Assembly (NCBI RefSeq): GCF_002803065.1
Contig: NZ_NNBL01000002.1
Location: forward strand, 248,001-312,000
Reading direction: 5' to 3'
DNA: 64,000 nucleotides
Source of the DNA: Streptomyces sp. CB01635
GTDB lineage: Bacteria > Actinomycetota > Actinomycetes > Streptomycetales > Streptomycetaceae
In this document: piece by piece, positions 8,547-17,478 of the stretch
Layout: every line of letters begins with the position of its first letter
How positions within the stretch are numbered: the first letter of the stretch is position 1
The notes under the pieces: model-generated
Databases searched by the model: none
What the model was told of the DNA's origin: nothing
What the model saw: only the letters and a program-made list of their open reading frames with translations
Made by a program: the position numbers and the translations under genes

Positions 8547-9107
8547 CTACTCGTCGGTGCTGTCCATGGAATCCTCCTGCGGACCCGTCCCGCCCACCCG
8601 CTTGTTGCGCGACGCCACGACCGCGAGCGCCGCCGCGGCGCTGCCCACGAGGGCGGCCGGGACCATCCAGTGCCGGTCCAGGGCGTGGCCGAGCGCATGG
8701 TCGAGGGAGTAGCGGCCCGCGCCGGTCACCGCGAGTCCGGCCGCGACGAAGCCGAGGAAGGCCGGGTACTCGTAGCCGCCGCCCTGGGCGAAGAAGCCGT
8801 TGGGCGCGTGCACCGCGACCGCGCCGGCCATCGTGCCCGCGGCGGCGGCCCCGCCGACGGGCGTGGCGAGGCCCAGGGCGAGCAGGACGCCACCGCCCGC
8901 CTCGCCGACACCGGCGGCCAGGGCGCTCGCCTTCGGCGGGGCGAAGCCCATGGCCTCCATCCCGGCGGTTGTGGCGCGCAGGCCACCGCCGCCGAACCAG
9001 CCGAGCAGTTTCTGAGCTCCGTGCGCGGCGAGCACACCGCCCGTGCCCACGCGCAGCACGAGCAGTCCCAGGTCTTTGCGGTCCACACAACGCTTGTGAC
9101 AGGTCAT
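8547..9107 (-). CDS. DoxX family membrane protein
   Basis: 186 residues with four predicted membrane segments. The first, LGLLVLRVGTGGVLAAHGAQKLLGWFGG, is the DoxX signature, and APNGFFAQGGGYEYPAFLGF lies before the third. DoxX proteins sit in the cytoplasmic membrane and are linked to redox and thiol-stress protection in actinobacteria. The C-terminal 25 residues are polar. It lies 23 bp upstream of the MazG gene in the same direction and may head that operon. ATG at 9107 is chosen; a GTG eight codons later is possible. Confidence 0.85.
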   Translation of the reverse strand: MTCHKRCVDRKDLGLLVLRVGTGGVLAAHGAQKLLGWFGGGGLRATTAGMEAMGFAPPKASALAAGVGEAGGGVLLALGLATPVGGAAAAGTMAGAVAVHAPNGFFAQGGGYEYPAFLGFVAAGLAVTGAGRYSLDHALGHALDRHWMVPAALVGSAAAALAVVASRNKRVGGTGPQEDSMDSTDE

Positions 9108-9294
9108 GGTCCTACGGTCCGGCAGGCCCGGTCCCGGCACGCGGTGCGCGGGCCCGTTCGGGTGGCGTGGCCCGGGCCGCGGTGTGAGTCTGGGCCGGGG
9201 GCCCGGGCCCCGCGCGGCCGGGGTCCCGAACCGGCGACGAACGACCGGAGGGTCCGGCACCGCAGCGCCGGAAGGAGAGGCAGGAGACGGCGTA

Positions 9295-9618
9295 ATGGCC
9301 ATCCAGACAACGAAGCTCAGCGACCCGGCCGTCCGGGCCTTCGTCACCGCGGTGAACTCCCACGACCGGGAGGCCTTCCGGGCCGCACTCGCGCCCGGCG
9401 CGACGATGTCCGACGACGGGGCCGACCGGGACATCGACGAGTGGACCGGCAGCGAGATCTTCGAATCCAACGGGCACATGGAGATCGAGAAGGAGTCCTC
9501 GGGCGGCCTCGCCCTCACGGCCCTCTACCGCAACGACGCCTGGGGCGAGATGCGGACGAAGTGGCAGTTCGTCGTGGCGGGCGGCAAGGTGACCCGCTTC
9601 GAGACCGGCCAGGCGTAA
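9295..9618 (+). CDS. NTF2-like (SnoaL-type) small protein
   Basis: 107 residues with the NTF2-like cone-fold pattern: an opening helix (DPAVRAFVTAVNSHDREAFRAAL), a short acidic loop (SDDGADRDIDEW) and strands ending VTRFETGQA. The family ranges from isomerases to ligand-binding proteins; no catalytic set can be named here. GGAGACGG precedes the ATG. Divergent from doxX across a 187-bp, very GC-rich spacer containing the palindrome GGGGCCCGGGCCCC. Confidence 0.8.
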   Translation: MAIQTTKLSDPAVRAFVTAVNSHDREAFRAALAPGATMSDDGADRDIDEWTGSEIFESNGHMEIEKESSGGLALTALYRNDAWGEMRTKWQFVVAGGKVTRFETGQA

Positions 9619-9626
9619 CTCCGAGG

Positions 9627-10505
9627 TCAGCCGGTAATCCGTACCGCCGCGCCGCTCACCCGGACTCGCGGGTCGCCCTCGCGCAGTGTCACCGTCAGCT
9701 CGCCCGGGCGGCCCATGTCCTCGCCCTGGTGGAGGGTGAGGACCGCCTCGGAGGGGACGAGTCCGAGTGCGCGCGCGTACGCGCCGAACGCGGCCGCGGC
9801 GGCCCCCGTCGCCGGGTCCTCCACGACACCGCCGACCGGGAACGGGTCGCGGGCGTGGAAGACGAACTCCGAGGCGCGCCAGACCAGTTGGACCGTGGTG
9901 AGATCGAGGCGGTGCATCAGGGCCTCGAGGCGCGCGAAGTCGTAGGAGAGGTCCGCGAGCCGCGCGCGTGTCGCGGCCGCGAGGACGAGGTGGCGGTTGC
10001 CCGCGTACGCGATGCGCGGCGGGAACGCCGGGTCGAGGTCGGCGGCGGGCCAGCCGAGAGCGGCGAGAGCCTCGGCCAGGTCGTCGGACGCCACGTCGGT
10101 GAGGTGCGGCTCGACGCTGGTGAGCGTCGTGCGCGGGGTGCCGTCGGTGCCCTGAGTGACCGTCACCGGCACCTCGCCGGCCTGCGTGGCGAAGAGGTAG
10201 TCGCCGGGCCCGTGGATCTCGCCGAGCGCCACGCCCGTCGCCACGGTGGCGTGCCCGCAGAACGGGACCTCGGCTTTGGGGCTGAAGTAGCGCACGGTGT
10301 AAGAGCGCTGCGCGCCGCCGGGCTCCGGGGTGCCGTCGGGCGCCGGGATCAGGAACGCCGTCTCGCTGTAACCGAGCCGGGCCGCGATCGCGAGCATCTG
10401 CTCGTCGTCGAGCGCACGTGCGTCGAGCACGACCCCGGCGGGGTTGCCGCCCTCGGGGTCCGTGGTGAAGGCGGTGTATCGCAGCACGTCGGCGTTGGTG
10501 TTCAT
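9627..10505 (-). CDS. PhzF family isomerase/epimerase-like protein
   Basis: 292 residues, full length for the PhzF/diaminopimelate-epimerase-like fold. The catalytic glutamate is E48 in GYSETAF, CGHATVATG near residue 88 is the conserved second-domain entry, and EDPATGAAAAAFGAY near 225 is the third block. Known members isomerise trans-2,3-dihydro-3-hydroxyanthranilate, but there are no phenazine genes here, so the substrate is unknown. It is convergent with the NTF2-like gene, 8 bp between stops. Confidence 0.9.
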   Translation of the reverse strand: MNTNADVLRYTAFTTDPEGGNPAGVVLDARALDDEQMLAIAARLGYSETAFLIPAPDGTPEPGGAQRSYTVRYFSPKAEVPFCGHATVATGVALGEIHGPGDYLFATQAGEVPVTVTQGTDGTPRTTLTSVEPHLTDVASDDLAEALAALGWPAADLDPAFPPRIAYAGNRHLVLAAATRARLADLSYDFARLEALMHRLDLTTVQLVWRASEFVFHARDPFPVGGVVEDPATGAAAAAFGAYARALGLVPSEAVLTLHQGEDMGRPGELTVTLREGDPRVRVSGAAVRITG

Positions 10506-10625
10506 GACGGGGGAGCGTAGCGCGGGCAGCCGCAGCGCGGCTCGGGTTCTCCTGCGGTCCCGTCGACAGGTCCCCCCTGCCTCCGGGCCGCGGAACGGCT
10601 GCCCGCCTTCCCCCTCGGAAATGGC

Positions 10626-11087
10626 TCAGTGGCAGCTGATCCCGCCGGGCCCGTCGCCCCACGAGCAGGAGTCGAGCTGGGAGCCGTTCGGCTTGATGAG
10701 GCGGGCCTTGTCGCCGGTGTTGTTCCAGACGTACGAGCCCCGGCCCCAGTAGCGCACGCCGGAGGCGTTGGTGCCCTTGCCGGTGCGGACCTTGACGGTC
10801 TTGCCGGCGCCGATGTTGTAGCTGCCGAACGTGTACGTGTAGCCGGTGTTGTCCTTCAGCTTGTAGCCCTTGAGCTGGATCGCGGAGCGGGTGTTGTTGT
10901 GGATGTTCACCCACTCCGCGTTCAGCGAGGAGTTCGACCGGCTGTCGCTGCCCGGGCTGTCGTACTGGATGTAGCCCAGGTGCAGACCGCCCTGGTGGGC
11001 GGCCGCGGAGGCGGGGGACGCGGCGAGCAGGGAGACCGACAGGACGCCGGCTGCCAGGGCGGCGGAGGCTGTGGAACGTATGCGCAT
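10626..11087 (-). CDS. Secreted lamin-tail-domain protein
   Basis: 153 residues. A Sec signal peptide (MRIRSTASAALAAGVLSVSL and following, cut near ASPASA-AA) is followed by one lamin tail domain: YIQYDSPGSD, NAEWVNIHNNT, LKGYKLKDNTGYTYTF, then WNNTGDKARLIKPNG and DSCSW. The immunoglobulin-like lamin tail domain is common in secreted bacterial nucleases and surface proteins; alone it is probably a binding or structural module. The monocistronic setting gives no further clue. Confidence 0.9.
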   Translation of the reverse strand: MRIRSTASAALAAGVLSVSLLAASPASAAAHQGGLHLGYIQYDSPGSDSRSNSSLNAEWVNIHNNTRSAIQLKGYKLKDNTGYTYTFGSYNIGAGKTVKVRTGKGTNASGVRYWGRGSYVWNNTGDKARLIKPNGSQLDSCSWGDGPGGISCH

Positions 11088-11193
11088 TAGTGTGCTCCGA
11101 ATGTGAAGTTCTCATGGAGAGATGCTGAGCATACGGGCCGTGCTGCCCTGAATTAGTCCGGTAGGTCCCATTCCGTTTGTGGAGATTAATCTC

Positions 11194-11985
11194 TCAACCG
11201 CGCCCGATGTACGGCATGTTGGTCGCCAGGACCGTCGCGAACTGCACGTTCGCCTCCAGAGGCAGCTCGGCCATGTGCCGCACCGTGCGCGCCACGTCCG
11301 CGACATCCATCACCGGCTCCGGCGCCAGTGTTCCGTTCGCCTGGAGGGTCCCGGCCTGCATGCGCTCCGTCATGTCGGTCGCCGCGTTGCCGATGTCGAT
11401 CTGCCCGCACGCGATCCGGTACGGACGTCCGTCCAGGGACAGCGACTTCGTCAGCCCGGTCAGTGCGTGCTTCGTCGTCGTGTACGCGGTCGAGCGCGGC
11501 CGCGGCGTGTGCGCCGAGATGGAGCCGTTGTTGATGATCCGGCCACCCTGCGGGTCCTGCTCCTTCATCTGCCGGAACGCCGCCTGCGCGCACAGGAACG
11601 CGCCGTTGAGGTTCGTGTCGACGACGTGGCGCCAGGCGTCGTACTCCAGGTCCTCGACCGGGACCGCGGGCCCGAACGTGCCCGCGTTGTTGAAGAGCAG
11701 GTCGAGGCGGCCGAACCGGTCGCGTACGGCGGTGAAGAGCGCGGCCACGTCGTCGGGGCTGGAGACGTCGGTCCGTACGCAGAGCGACCTGGCCGCGGCC
11801 TCGGGGGCGAGGGCCGCCGTCGCGTCCAGGGTCTCGGTGCGGCGGCCCGCGAGCGCCACCTGCCAGCCCGCGCGGAGCAGTTCGACGGCGACGGCCCGGC
11901 CGATGCCGGAGCCCGCGCCGGTCACGACGGCGCTGGGTACGGCGGTCGGTTCGTGCGGTTCCGGGGCGTTGTTCTGAGCGTTCAT
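11194..11985 (-). CDS. SDR family NAD(P)-dependent oxidoreductase
   Basis: 263 residues of the classical short-chain dehydrogenase fold: cofactor motif TGAGSGIG near residue 23, LLFNNAG near 97, catalytic serine in NNGSIS and the YxxxK pair in AYTTTKHA near 165. TG-x3-GIG plus an arginine-rich second strand (GRRTE) suggests NADP(H). The substrate is unknown. It is divergent from the phoD gene; the ATG at 11985 is preferred over an upstream in-frame ATG because the added 23 residues are not family-like. Confidence 0.91.
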   Translation of the reverse strand: MNAQNNAPEPHEPTAVPSAVVTGAGSGIGRAVAVELLRAGWQVALAGRRTETLDATAALAPEAAARSLCVRTDVSSPDDVAALFTAVRDRFGRLDLLFNNAGTFGPAVPVEDLEYDAWRHVVDTNLNGAFLCAQAAFRQMKEQDPQGGRIINNGSISAHTPRPRSTAYTTTKHALTGLTKSLSLDGRPYRIACGQIDIGNAATDMTERMQAGTLQANGTLAPEPVMDVADVARTVRHMAELPLEANVQFATVLATNMPYIGRG

Positions 11986-12119
11986 GGCCCCGGAGCGTAC
12001 GGCAGGAGGGGTCATACGGAGATCACTCATCCGCCATGTGGCGGCCGTGCGCATGACAGGTCACGGTCGTCCCCCGGCACTCCAATTTCCTCTGACAACA
12101 ACCGTCAGGGGAGGGTCAC

Positions 12120-13769
12120 ATGACAGCCGAACGACGCCATCCGAGCCGGCACTCGGCCGAACTGCGCGCCGCGGCGGGCCACTTGGGCCGCCGCCGCTTT
12201 CTCACCGTCACGGGCGCCGCCGCCGCGCTCGCCTTCGCCACGAACCTGCCGGCCGCGGGCACCGCGAGCGCCGCCGAGTTCGACGCGCGGAAGATCACCG
12301 CCGACCCGTTCACACTCGGTGTGGCGTCCGGCGACCCGCTGCCCGGCTCCGTCCTGCTGTGGACGCGCCTGGCCCCGTCCCCGTACGAGGCGGACAGCGG
12401 GCTGCCCGCCGAGCGCATAGCCGTCCAGTGGGAGCTCGCGCACGACGAGCGCTTCCGGCGCGTCGTCAGACGCGGCACGGCCACCGCGCATCCCGAGTTC
12501 AACCACTCCGTCCACGTCGAGGTCGAACACCTCGCGCCGGGCAGCGTCTACTACTACCGCTTCCGCACCGGCAAGTGGGTCAGCGGCACCGGCCGGACGC
12601 GCACGGCGCCCTCCGCCCACACCCGCACCTCGGCCCTCACCCTCGCCGCGGTCTCCTGCCAGGCCTACCACGACGGCTACTTCACGGCCTACAAGCACCT
12701 CGCCGACGACGCCTCCGTCGACGTCGTCTTCCACCTCGGCGACTACCTCTACGAGTACGCCGTGAACTCCGCCGGCGGCGCCCGCGCCTACACGGGCGGT
12801 GACGTGCTGCCCGCCCACTTCAACCGCGAGACCGTGACGCTGGAGGACTACCGGCTGCGGTACGCGCTCTACAAGTCCGACCCGGACCTGCGGGCCGCGC
12901 ACGCCGCGCACCCCTTCGTCGTCACCTGGGACGACCACGAGACCGAGAACAACTACGCGGACGACATCGACGAGCAGGACGGCCCGCCCGCCGAGTTCCT
13001 GCTCCGCCGCGCCTCCGCGTACCGCGCCTACTGGGAGAACCAGCCCCTGCGCCGCCCGCAGCTCCCGCAGGGCCCCGACGCCCAGATGTACCGGCGCCTG
13101 ATCTGGGGCAAGCTGGCCCAGTTCGACATCCTCGACACCCGCCAGTACCGCTCCAACCAGGCGTACGGCGACGGGTCCCACGTCCCCGGTCCCGAGTCGG
13201 ACGACCCGGCGCGCACCATCACCGGCGCCACACAGGAGCGGTGGCTCATCGACGGCTGGCGCCGCTCGAACGCCCTGTGGAACGTCGTCCCGCAGCAGGT
13301 CACCTTCTCGCAGCGCAAGCTCGACCTGAACGCGGCCGCGAAGGTGTCCATGGACGCGTGGGACGGCTACCGCGCCTCGCGCCGGCGGGTCCTCGCCGGG
13401 GCCAGGGCGGCCCGCGTCGACAACCTGATGGTGCTCACCGGCGACGTGCACGTCGGCTACGCCTTCGACATCAAGGACAACTTCGACGACCCGTCGTCGA
13501 AGACCCTCGGCACGGAGATCGTCGCCACGTCCGTCAGCAGCGGCAAGGACGGCGCGGACAAGCCGGCGAACTGGGGCACGTACACCCAGGCCAACCCGCA
13601 CCTGAAGTTCTACAACGGACGCCGCGGCTACGTGACGGTCGCGCTCGGCGAGCACGAGGCCCGCGCCGACTTCAAGACGGTCCCCGCGGTGACGACGCCG
13701 GGAGCCCCGATCACCACGGCGGCGTCGTTCGTGACCGAGGTGGGCGACCAGGGTTTGCGCCCGGCATAA
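12120..13769 (+). CDS. phoD: Alkaline phosphatase D (PhoD), Tat-exported phosphodiesterase
   Basis: 549 residues. A twin-arginine signal (GRRRFLTVTGAAAALAFA, residues about 23-41) marks Tat export. Then come the PhoD N-terminal Ig-like domain (SGDPLPGSVLLWTRL) and the metallophosphatase core: SCQAYHDGYF, FHLGDYLYEY, TWDDHETENNY and LTGDVHVGY supply the Fe/Ca-binding residues. PhoD releases phosphate from phosphodiesters outside the cell. I see no clear PHO box (paired GTTCACC) before the gene, although family members are often PhoP-controlled. GGGGAGGG precedes the ATG. Confidence 0.93.
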   Translation: MTAERRHPSRHSAELRAAAGHLGRRRFLTVTGAAAALAFATNLPAAGTASAAEFDARKITADPFTLGVASGDPLPGSVLLWTRLAPSPYEADSGLPAERIAVQWELAHDERFRRVVRRGTATAHPEFNHSVHVEVEHLAPGSVYYYRFRTGKWVSGTGRTRTAPSAHTRTSALTLAAVSCQAYHDGYFTAYKHLADDASVDVVFHLGDYLYEYAVNSAGGARAYTGGDVLPAHFNRETVTLEDYRLRYALYKSDPDLRAAHAAHPFVVTWDDHETENNYADDIDEQDGPPAEFLLRRASAYRAYWENQPLRRPQLPQGPDAQMYRRLIWGKLAQFDILDTRQYRSNQAYGDGSHVPGPESDDPARTITGATQERWLIDGWRRSNALWNVVPQQVTFSQRKLDLNAAAKVSMDAWDGYRASRRRVLAGARAARVDNLMVLTGDVHVGYAFDIKDNFDDPSSKTLGTEIVATSVSSGKDGADKPANWGTYTQANPHLKFYNGRRGYVTVALGEHEARADFKTVPAVTTPGAPITTAASFVTEVGDQGLRPA

Positions 13770-13783
13770 CCCACACCGGCCAA

Positions 13784-13815
13784 CCCGCGCCCCCGAGTCA
13801 TTCTCAGGGGCGCGG
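13784..13815 (+). terminator. Hairpin terminator after phoD
   Basis: CCCGCGCCCCCGAG pairs with CTCAGGGGCGCGGG around a short loop, a strong GC hairpin 15 bp after the phoD stop. There is no T run, as is usual in Streptomyces. It lies between convergent genes and can serve both. Confidence 0.65.
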
Positions 13816-13825
13816 GCAGCTGCTT

Positions 13826-13852
13826 CTAGGGGTGCGGGGAACTGCGCGACAA
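13826..13852. repeat. Streptomyces intergenic palindromic-repeat half (GGGGAACTGCGCGAC type)
   Basis: TAGGGGTGCGGGGAACTGCG followed by CGAC is a recurrent intergenic motif in Streptomyces chromosomes. A related copy with both arms is at 18545-18606. Confidence 0.55.
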
Positions 13853-13886
13853 GCCCCCACCGGCCCGTCACCCGCCAACGAAAGCG

Positions 13887-14888
13887 TCACCGCTCCGACG
13901 GATACCGCACCCCCACGACGGAGCGCACGGCATCGAGCGTTCGCATCACCGCCAAAGAACCGGCAAGCGGCACAAGCGGCGACTCCGTATCCCCGGCCCG
14001 CAACCGGTGCATCACCTCACCCGCCTCATGCCGGAGGCTGTCGCGAGGCCCGTCCCCCGCCTCCGCCGTGAACTCCTGCGGCTCCCGCCCGTCGCGGTGC
14101 AGCACGAACCGCTCCGGGTAGAAGAAGCCGTGCGGAATGTCGATACGGCCCTTGGAACCAGTGATCGATGCGGTGACCGGAGTACCCGCGTCGATCGAGC
14201 AGTTGAGCAGCGCGTGAGCACCGCTCTCCCACGAGAGCAGCATCCCCGTACGGAGATCAACGCCCTCGTCCGAGAGCACCGCTCTCGCAGTGACCTCCGA
14301 CGGCTCACCGAGGATCAGGTGAGCGAAAGACACCGGGTACACGCCGAGATCGAGCAGCGCGCCGCCGCCCTGCGCCGGATCACGCAGCCGGTGCGCGGGA
14401 GGGAAGGGCCCAGCCAGCCCGAAGTCGGCCTGCACCGTGCGGACTTCACCGACCGCACCGTCGTCGACCAGCGCCTTCAGCTTCCTGATCAGCGGATGGC
14501 AGTACATCCACATGGCCTCCATCAGGAAGAGGCCGCGGCTGCGGGCGAGCGTCACCAGCTCCTCCGCCTCGCGCGAGTTCAGCGTGAACGCCTTCTCGCA
14601 CAGGACCGCCCGGCCCGCCTCCAGGCACAGCCCGGCGGCCGCGCGGTGCGCCGAGTGCGGGGTCGCGACGTACACGACATCCACGTCCTCGTCCTCGGCG
14701 AGCGAGGACCAGTCCCCGTACGCCCGCGGGATCCCGAACCGCTCGGCGAACGCCTTCGCCGAGGCGTCGGAGCGGGACGCCACGGCGACGACCTCCGCGT
14801 CCGGCATGTCGAGAAGATTCGCCGTGAAGGACGCGGCGATGCCCCCGGTCGCCAGGACGCCCCACCGCACACGCTCACGTTCCACCAC
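13887..14888 (-). CDS. Gfo/Idh/MocA family oxidoreductase
   Basis: 333 residues. The Rossmann start WGVLATGGIAASF (GxGxxG variant) binds NAD(P), CEKAF near residue 100 is the EKP-like motif, and the second domain (about 130-320) includes GGALLDLGVYPVSF. This is close to the trans-1,2-dihydrobenzene-1,2-diol/D-xylose dehydrogenase branch. It would oxidise a sugar or cyclitol; the substrate is not known. Start set at GTG 14888 (a second GTG follows at once) because the next 40 upstream residues are not family-like. Confidence 0.87.
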   Translation of the reverse strand: MVERERVRWGVLATGGIAASFTANLLDMPDAEVVAVASRSDASAKAFAERFGIPRAYGDWSSLAEDEDVDVVYVATPHSAHRAAAGLCLEAGRAVLCEKAFTLNSREAEELVTLARSRGLFLMEAMWMYCHPLIRKLKALVDDGAVGEVRTVQADFGLAGPFPPAHRLRDPAQGGGALLDLGVYPVSFAHLILGEPSEVTARAVLSDEGVDLRTGMLLSWESGAHALLNCSIDAGTPVTASITGSKGRIDIPHGFFYPERFVLHRDGREPQEFTAEAGDGPRDSLRHEAGEVMHRLRAGDTESPLVPLAGSLAVMRTLDAVRSVVGVRYPSER

Positions 14889-14985
14889 TGAAGGCCCCCT
14901 GCCAGGTTCCGGCCACTGCCCTTGCCGGCACGTCACGAAATGTGGTCTCAACCAATGCACCTGAGCTGAGAGCATAGGTAATCGA

Positions 14986-16323
14986 ATGAACGACCGGGAG
15001 GGGAACCGCATGCCGGATCACGGCCGCCAGCACGTGTCCGCGCGTGAAGCGCAGCGCATACCCGGGGCACCACCCGTCGCGGGCCCCACGCTCACCGCCC
15101 GCCGTCGCACCGGCTTCCTGGTCACCCTCGTACTCGGCGGACTCACCGCCGTACCCCCGCTGTCCATGGACATGTACCTCCCGGCACTGCCGGAGGTCAC
15201 CGACGCGCTGCACACCTCGGCCGCCACCGCCCAGCTCACCCTCACCGCCTGCCTCACCGGCATGGCGCTCGGACAGCTCGCCGTCGGCCCGATGAGCGAC
15301 AAGTGGGGCCGCAGGCGCCCCCTTCTCATCGGCCTCCTCGTCTACATCGTCGCCACCGCGGTCTGCGCCCTCGCCCCCACGGCCCCGCTCCTCATCGGCT
15401 TCCGCTTGATGCAGGGCCTCGCCGGGGCCGCCGGCATCGTGATCGCGCGGGCGGTCGTGCGCGACCTGTACGACGGTGTCGAGATGGCGCGCTTCTTCTC
15501 CACCCTCATGCTGATCTCCGGCGTCGCCCCGGTCGTCGCGCCCCTCATCGGCGGCCAGGTCCTGCGGATCACGGACTGGCGCGGCATCTTCGTCGTCCTC
15601 ACCGCCGTCGGCATCGCGCTGACCGCCCTCGTCTGGAAGTGCCTGCCCGAGACGCTCGCCCCCGAACGGCGGCACAGCGGCGGCACGGCCGAGGCGCTGC
15701 GCACCATGCGCGGCCTCCTCACCGACCGCGTCTTCACCGGCTACATGATCGCGGGCGGCTTCGCCTTCGCCGCGCTGTTCGCGTACATCAGCGCATCGCC
15801 GTTCGTGGTCCAGGAGATCTACGGCGCCTCGCCCCAGACCTTCAGCCTCCTGTTCGGCATCAACTCCGTCGGCCTGATCGCCGTGGGTCAGATCAACGGC
15901 AAGCTCCTCATCGGCCGCGTCAGCCTCGACAAGGCGCTCGCCGTCGGCCTCTGCGTCATCGCGCTCGCCTCCGCCGCGCTCCTGCTCATGGCGACCGGCG
16001 TCTTCGGCGACGTGGGACTCGTACCGATCGCGGCGGGACTGTTCGTCCTCATGTCCGCGATGGGCCTCGCCATGCCCAACACCAACGCCCTCGCCCTGAT
16101 GCGCACCCCGCACGCCGCGGGCTCCGCCTCCGCGCTCCTCGGCACCTCCTCCTTCCTGGTCGGCGCCATCGCCTCACCGCTCGTGGGCATCGCGGGCGAG
16201 GGCACCGCCGTCCCGATGGCCGTCGTCCAGCTGGCCTGCGCCCTGGCGGCCGTCGCATGCTTCTTGGGACTGTGCCGCCCCTGGCAGCGCGGGACCGGGC
16301 CGACGCGGGAGGCGGAGCACTGA
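14986..16323 (+). CDS. Bcr/CflA family multidrug MFS exporter
   Basis: 445 residues, 12 membrane segments. The Bcr/CflA marks are PLSMDMYLPALPEV in segment 1, GQLAVGPMSDKWGRRRPLL (MFS motif A) after segment 2 and RAVVRDLYDG near residue 155. It would expel drugs such as bicyclomycin or chloramphenicol by proton antiport. Its TGA overlaps the probable CTG start of the serine hydrolase gene, pointing to an operon. It is divergent from the Gfo/Idh gene. Confidence 0.91.
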   Translation: MNDREGNRMPDHGRQHVSAREAQRIPGAPPVAGPTLTARRRTGFLVTLVLGGLTAVPPLSMDMYLPALPEVTDALHTSAATAQLTLTACLTGMALGQLAVGPMSDKWGRRRPLLIGLLVYIVATAVCALAPTAPLLIGFRLMQGLAGAAGIVIARAVVRDLYDGVEMARFFSTLMLISGVAPVVAPLIGGQVLRITDWRGIFVVLTAVGIALTALVWKCLPETLAPERRHSGGTAEALRTMRGLLTDRVFTGYMIAGGFAFAALFAYISASPFVVQEIYGASPQTFSLLFGINSVGLIAVGQINGKLLIGRVSLDKALAVGLCVIALASAALLLMATGVFGDVGLVPIAAGLFVLMSAMGLAMPNTNALALMRTPHAAGSASALLGTSSFLVGAIASPLVGIAGEGTAVPMAVVQLACALAAVACFLGLCRPWQRGTGPTREAEH

Positions 16324-17447
16324 GTACCCCAAGACTGCGACCCGGCACCCCCGAACGCGCCGGGCTCGACCCCGACGGGCTGCGCCGCCTCGTCCAGGAC
16401 GTGCGCGAACTGCCCCGCGGGGCGCGCCCCTGGTGCGCGGGCGCCGTCGTCCTCGCGGGCCGCGGCCCGGTCGTCGCCGCGCACGAGGCGGCGGGCTGGG
16501 CGACGCGGTACCTCGCCTACGACGAGAGGGCCGACCGAGGCGTCGAGCTCCCGCCCGCGTCGCGCGTACCCATGCGCCCCGACACGGCCTTCGACCTCGC
16601 CTCCCTCACCAAGCTCTTCACCACCGTCGCCGCCGTGCAGCAGCTGGAGCGCGGCACCCTCGGCATCGACGCGCGGGTGGGCGCCTACGTCCCCGAGTTC
16701 ACCGCCGCCGCCGAGCACGACGTCACGATCCGCCAGCTCCTCACCCACACCTCGGGCCTGCGCCCCGAACTCCCGCTCTACGACTGCCCGGACGACGCGG
16801 CGCGCCTGACGGCCCTGCGCACCGAGGCCCCGTCGTCCCCGCCCGGCGCCTACCTCTACTCCGACCTCAACATGCTGCTGCTCCAGCAGGTCCTGGAGCG
16901 CATCGCGCAGCGCCCCCTCGACGTCCTCGTGCGCGACGGCATCACCCGGCCCCTCGGCATGACGGCGACGGGCTTCGGCCCGCACCCCGGCGCCGCCGCC
17001 ACCGAGGACCAGCGCCGCCCCTGGGCCAGGGCCGACCGGGGCCTCGTGCGCGGCATCGTCCACGACGAGAACGCCTGGGCGCTGGGCGGCGTCGCCGGTC
17101 ACGCGGGCCTCTTCTCCACGGCGTACGACCTCGCGGTCCTGTGCCGCACTCTGCTCAACGGCGGCTCGTACGGCACCGCCCGCATCCTCGGCCCCGACTA
17201 CGTCGAGCTGATGCTGACGGCGCCCGGCCTCGGCTTCCAGCTCGACCAGCCCTGGTTCATGGGCGAGCTCGCGGGCCGCGGCGCGGCCGGACACTGCGGC
17301 TTCACCGGCACGTCGCTCGTCCTCGACCGCGCCACGGACACGTTCCTGATCCTCCTCGCGAACACGGTCCACCCGCGCCGCAGGCCCCCGCAGAACGGAC
17401 CGCGCGCCTCGGCGGCGACGCGTCTCGCGCGGGCCGTGGGCGCGTAG
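16320..17447 (+). CDS. Serine hydrolase, class C beta-lactamase/DD-peptidase-like
   Basis: 375 residues if read from CTG at 16320. The nucleophile motif SxxK is SLTK in FDLASLTKLFTT near residue 97; YSDLN near 180 stands for YxN, and HCGFTGTS near 325 for the third motif. No signal peptide is visible, so it may act in the cytoplasm as an esterase or peptidase. There is no ATG/GTG/TTG at the expected N terminus: the frame reads CTG-AGT-ACC with GGGAGG about 7 bases upstream, and the CTG overlaps the MFS stop (CTGA). Alternative ATG/GTG starts 14-21 codons upstream lie inside the MFS gene. Confidence 0.86.
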   Translation: MSTPRLRPGTPERAGLDPDGLRRLVQDVRELPRGARPWCAGAVVLAGRGPVVAAHEAAGWATRYLAYDERADRGVELPPASRVPMRPDTAFDLASLTKLFTTVAAVQQLERGTLGIDARVGAYVPEFTAAAEHDVTIRQLLTHTSGLRPELPLYDCPDDAARLTALRTEAPSSPPGAYLYSDLNMLLLQQVLERIAQRPLDVLVRDGITRPLGMTATGFGPHPGAAATEDQRRPWARADRGLVRGIVHDENAWALGGVAGHAGLFSTAYDLAVLCRTLLNGGSYGTARILGPDYVELMLTAPGLGFQLDQPWFMGELAGRGAAGHCGFTGTSLVLDRATDTFLILLANTVHPRRRPPQNGPRASAATRLARAVGA

Positions 17448-17478
17448 GCGGCCCCCGCCGCGACCGTAGAATCACGGG

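Noticed and set aside
12040..12119. PHO box before phoD
   Set aside because: No pair of GTTCACC-like direct repeats at 11-bp spacing could be found.
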